This document shows, piece by piece, positions 63,506-64,000 of a stretch of 64,000 bases of DNA; the stretch's first letter is position 1; each line of letters begins with the position of its first letter. The position numbers and the translations under genes were made by a program. Origin of the DNA: Ryuthela nishihirai (lineage: Eukaryota > Arthropoda > Arachnida > Araneae > Heptathelidae). Under the pieces are notes generated by a model. It worked only from the letters and a program-made list of their open reading frames with translations. It had not been told where the DNA came from and ran no database searches. The stretch is from positions 43,586,901 through 43,650,900 of the forward strand of contig JAWZYU010000034.1 of NCBI GenBank assembly GCA_038380435.1, in the 5' to 3' direction.

Positions 63506-63584
63506 CTGATGCAGTGGGAATCAAACCTACAACTCTATAGATACATGCCAGAGTGCTCTAACCATTAAACCACACATCAGATGC
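63506..63584 (-). repeat. tRNA-like sequence with oversized anticodon loop
   Basis: Minus sense has a perfect A box TGGTTTAATGG and B-box-like GGTTTGATTCC. Acceptor bases GATG pair with CATC, and a 5-bp anticodon stem ACTCT/AGAGT closes a 13-nt loop. It is therefore not a functional tRNA; a tRNA pseudogene or the head of another SINE family is more likely. Confidence 0.5.
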
Positions 63585-64000
63585 TAAAATCTTCCAGAAT
63601 AAGGCCTATAAATCTTTCACTGAGATTTGATGGACCTTATGCCATCTCTGCTTCAGGAGAAGCAAGTTTTCCAATTGTTAATGAGTAGGTTAAGGAGTAT
63701 TTTTTTTTCCAGATGTTTTTAACAATTGTTGAAGTCTATTTCTATAAGTAATCTGTGAATTTACTATGGATGTGATTGATTTAGTTACTGGTTACAGGTC
63801 TTATTAGTTACAGGTTTCATGAATGGATGTTGTTGCCAGATGGCACAGTAGGAAGGGAAGTTAAACAGAGGAATTCTCTAAATGACATATCTAATTGTTT
63901 GGAAGTTTGATAGCCCATTTCATGCTTTGAAGCTATTATGGGAAAGATGATAAATTTAAGCTGAGTTCATCTATTCTCTTTGTGACAATGATTATAGCGC

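Larger units (their letters stand above)
60386..64000. other. RRP9 intron 4 right part and intron 5 start, unoccupied parts
   Basis: 60386-61884, 62166-62524, 62893-63505 and 63585-64000 show no feature I can support. Confidence 0.6.

Overview
This is a eukaryotic nuclear window. It shows an AT-rich background, short protein-coding exons with GT-AG introns of about 0.6 to 13 kb, and a very high density of nested transposable elements. Two host genes are recognisable by protein similarity. The first 11 coding exons (351 codons) of muskelin (MKLN1, a CTLH E3 ubiquitin ligase subunit) run right to left from 42676 to 1901. The first 5 coding exons (144 codons, exon 1 less certain) of RRP9/U3-55K (a U3 snoRNP protein) run left to right from 45662 to 62566. 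They are divergent, about 3 kb apart, and both continue outside the window. All assigned exons join in frame. The style of LINE, SINEs, Penelope-like elements and mariner/Tc1 elements suggests an arthropod. A chelicerate is my guess, but nothing in the sequence proves it.

Layout: 1-1900 holds a diverged tandem repeat, a palindrome and a SINE downstream of muskelin exon 11. 1901-6518 holds exons 11 and 10, with a Penelope-like element (PLE) inserted 21 bp from the exon 11 splice acceptor. The 13-kb intron 9 (6519-19683) carries a palindromic PLE (6688-8830), a fold-back MITE, a Tc1-like relic and a complete 5.9-kb LINE with intact ORFs inserted into a SINE (12947-18868). 19684-42676 holds exons 9 to 1 among many SINE copies, a possible LTR-element remnant with an unknown ORF (24.9-27.7 kb), truncated copies of the LINE and a duplicated intronic repeat block that brackets exons 4 and 5. 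42677-45661 is the divergent intergenic region, with SINEs and a LINE endonuclease fragment. 45662-64000 is RRP9, whose introns contain fold-back elements, mariner elements and nested SINEs.

Two abundant tRNA-derived SINE families dominate. SINE-A is about 385 bp, with a Met/Thr-like tRNA head and an ACAACCC-type tail. SINE-B is about 205 bp, with a Ser/Leu-like head and a TATTTATTT tail. A rarer third type is called SINE-C here. Target-site duplications (TSDs) give insertion order at several nests. No prokaryotic features, CRISPR arrays, rRNA genes or convincing functional tRNA genes were seen. The most notable observations are the full-length LINE and its covarying 3' hairpin, the two inverted PLE insertions close to muskelin splice acceptors, and several unnamed fold-back elements with clean TSDs.
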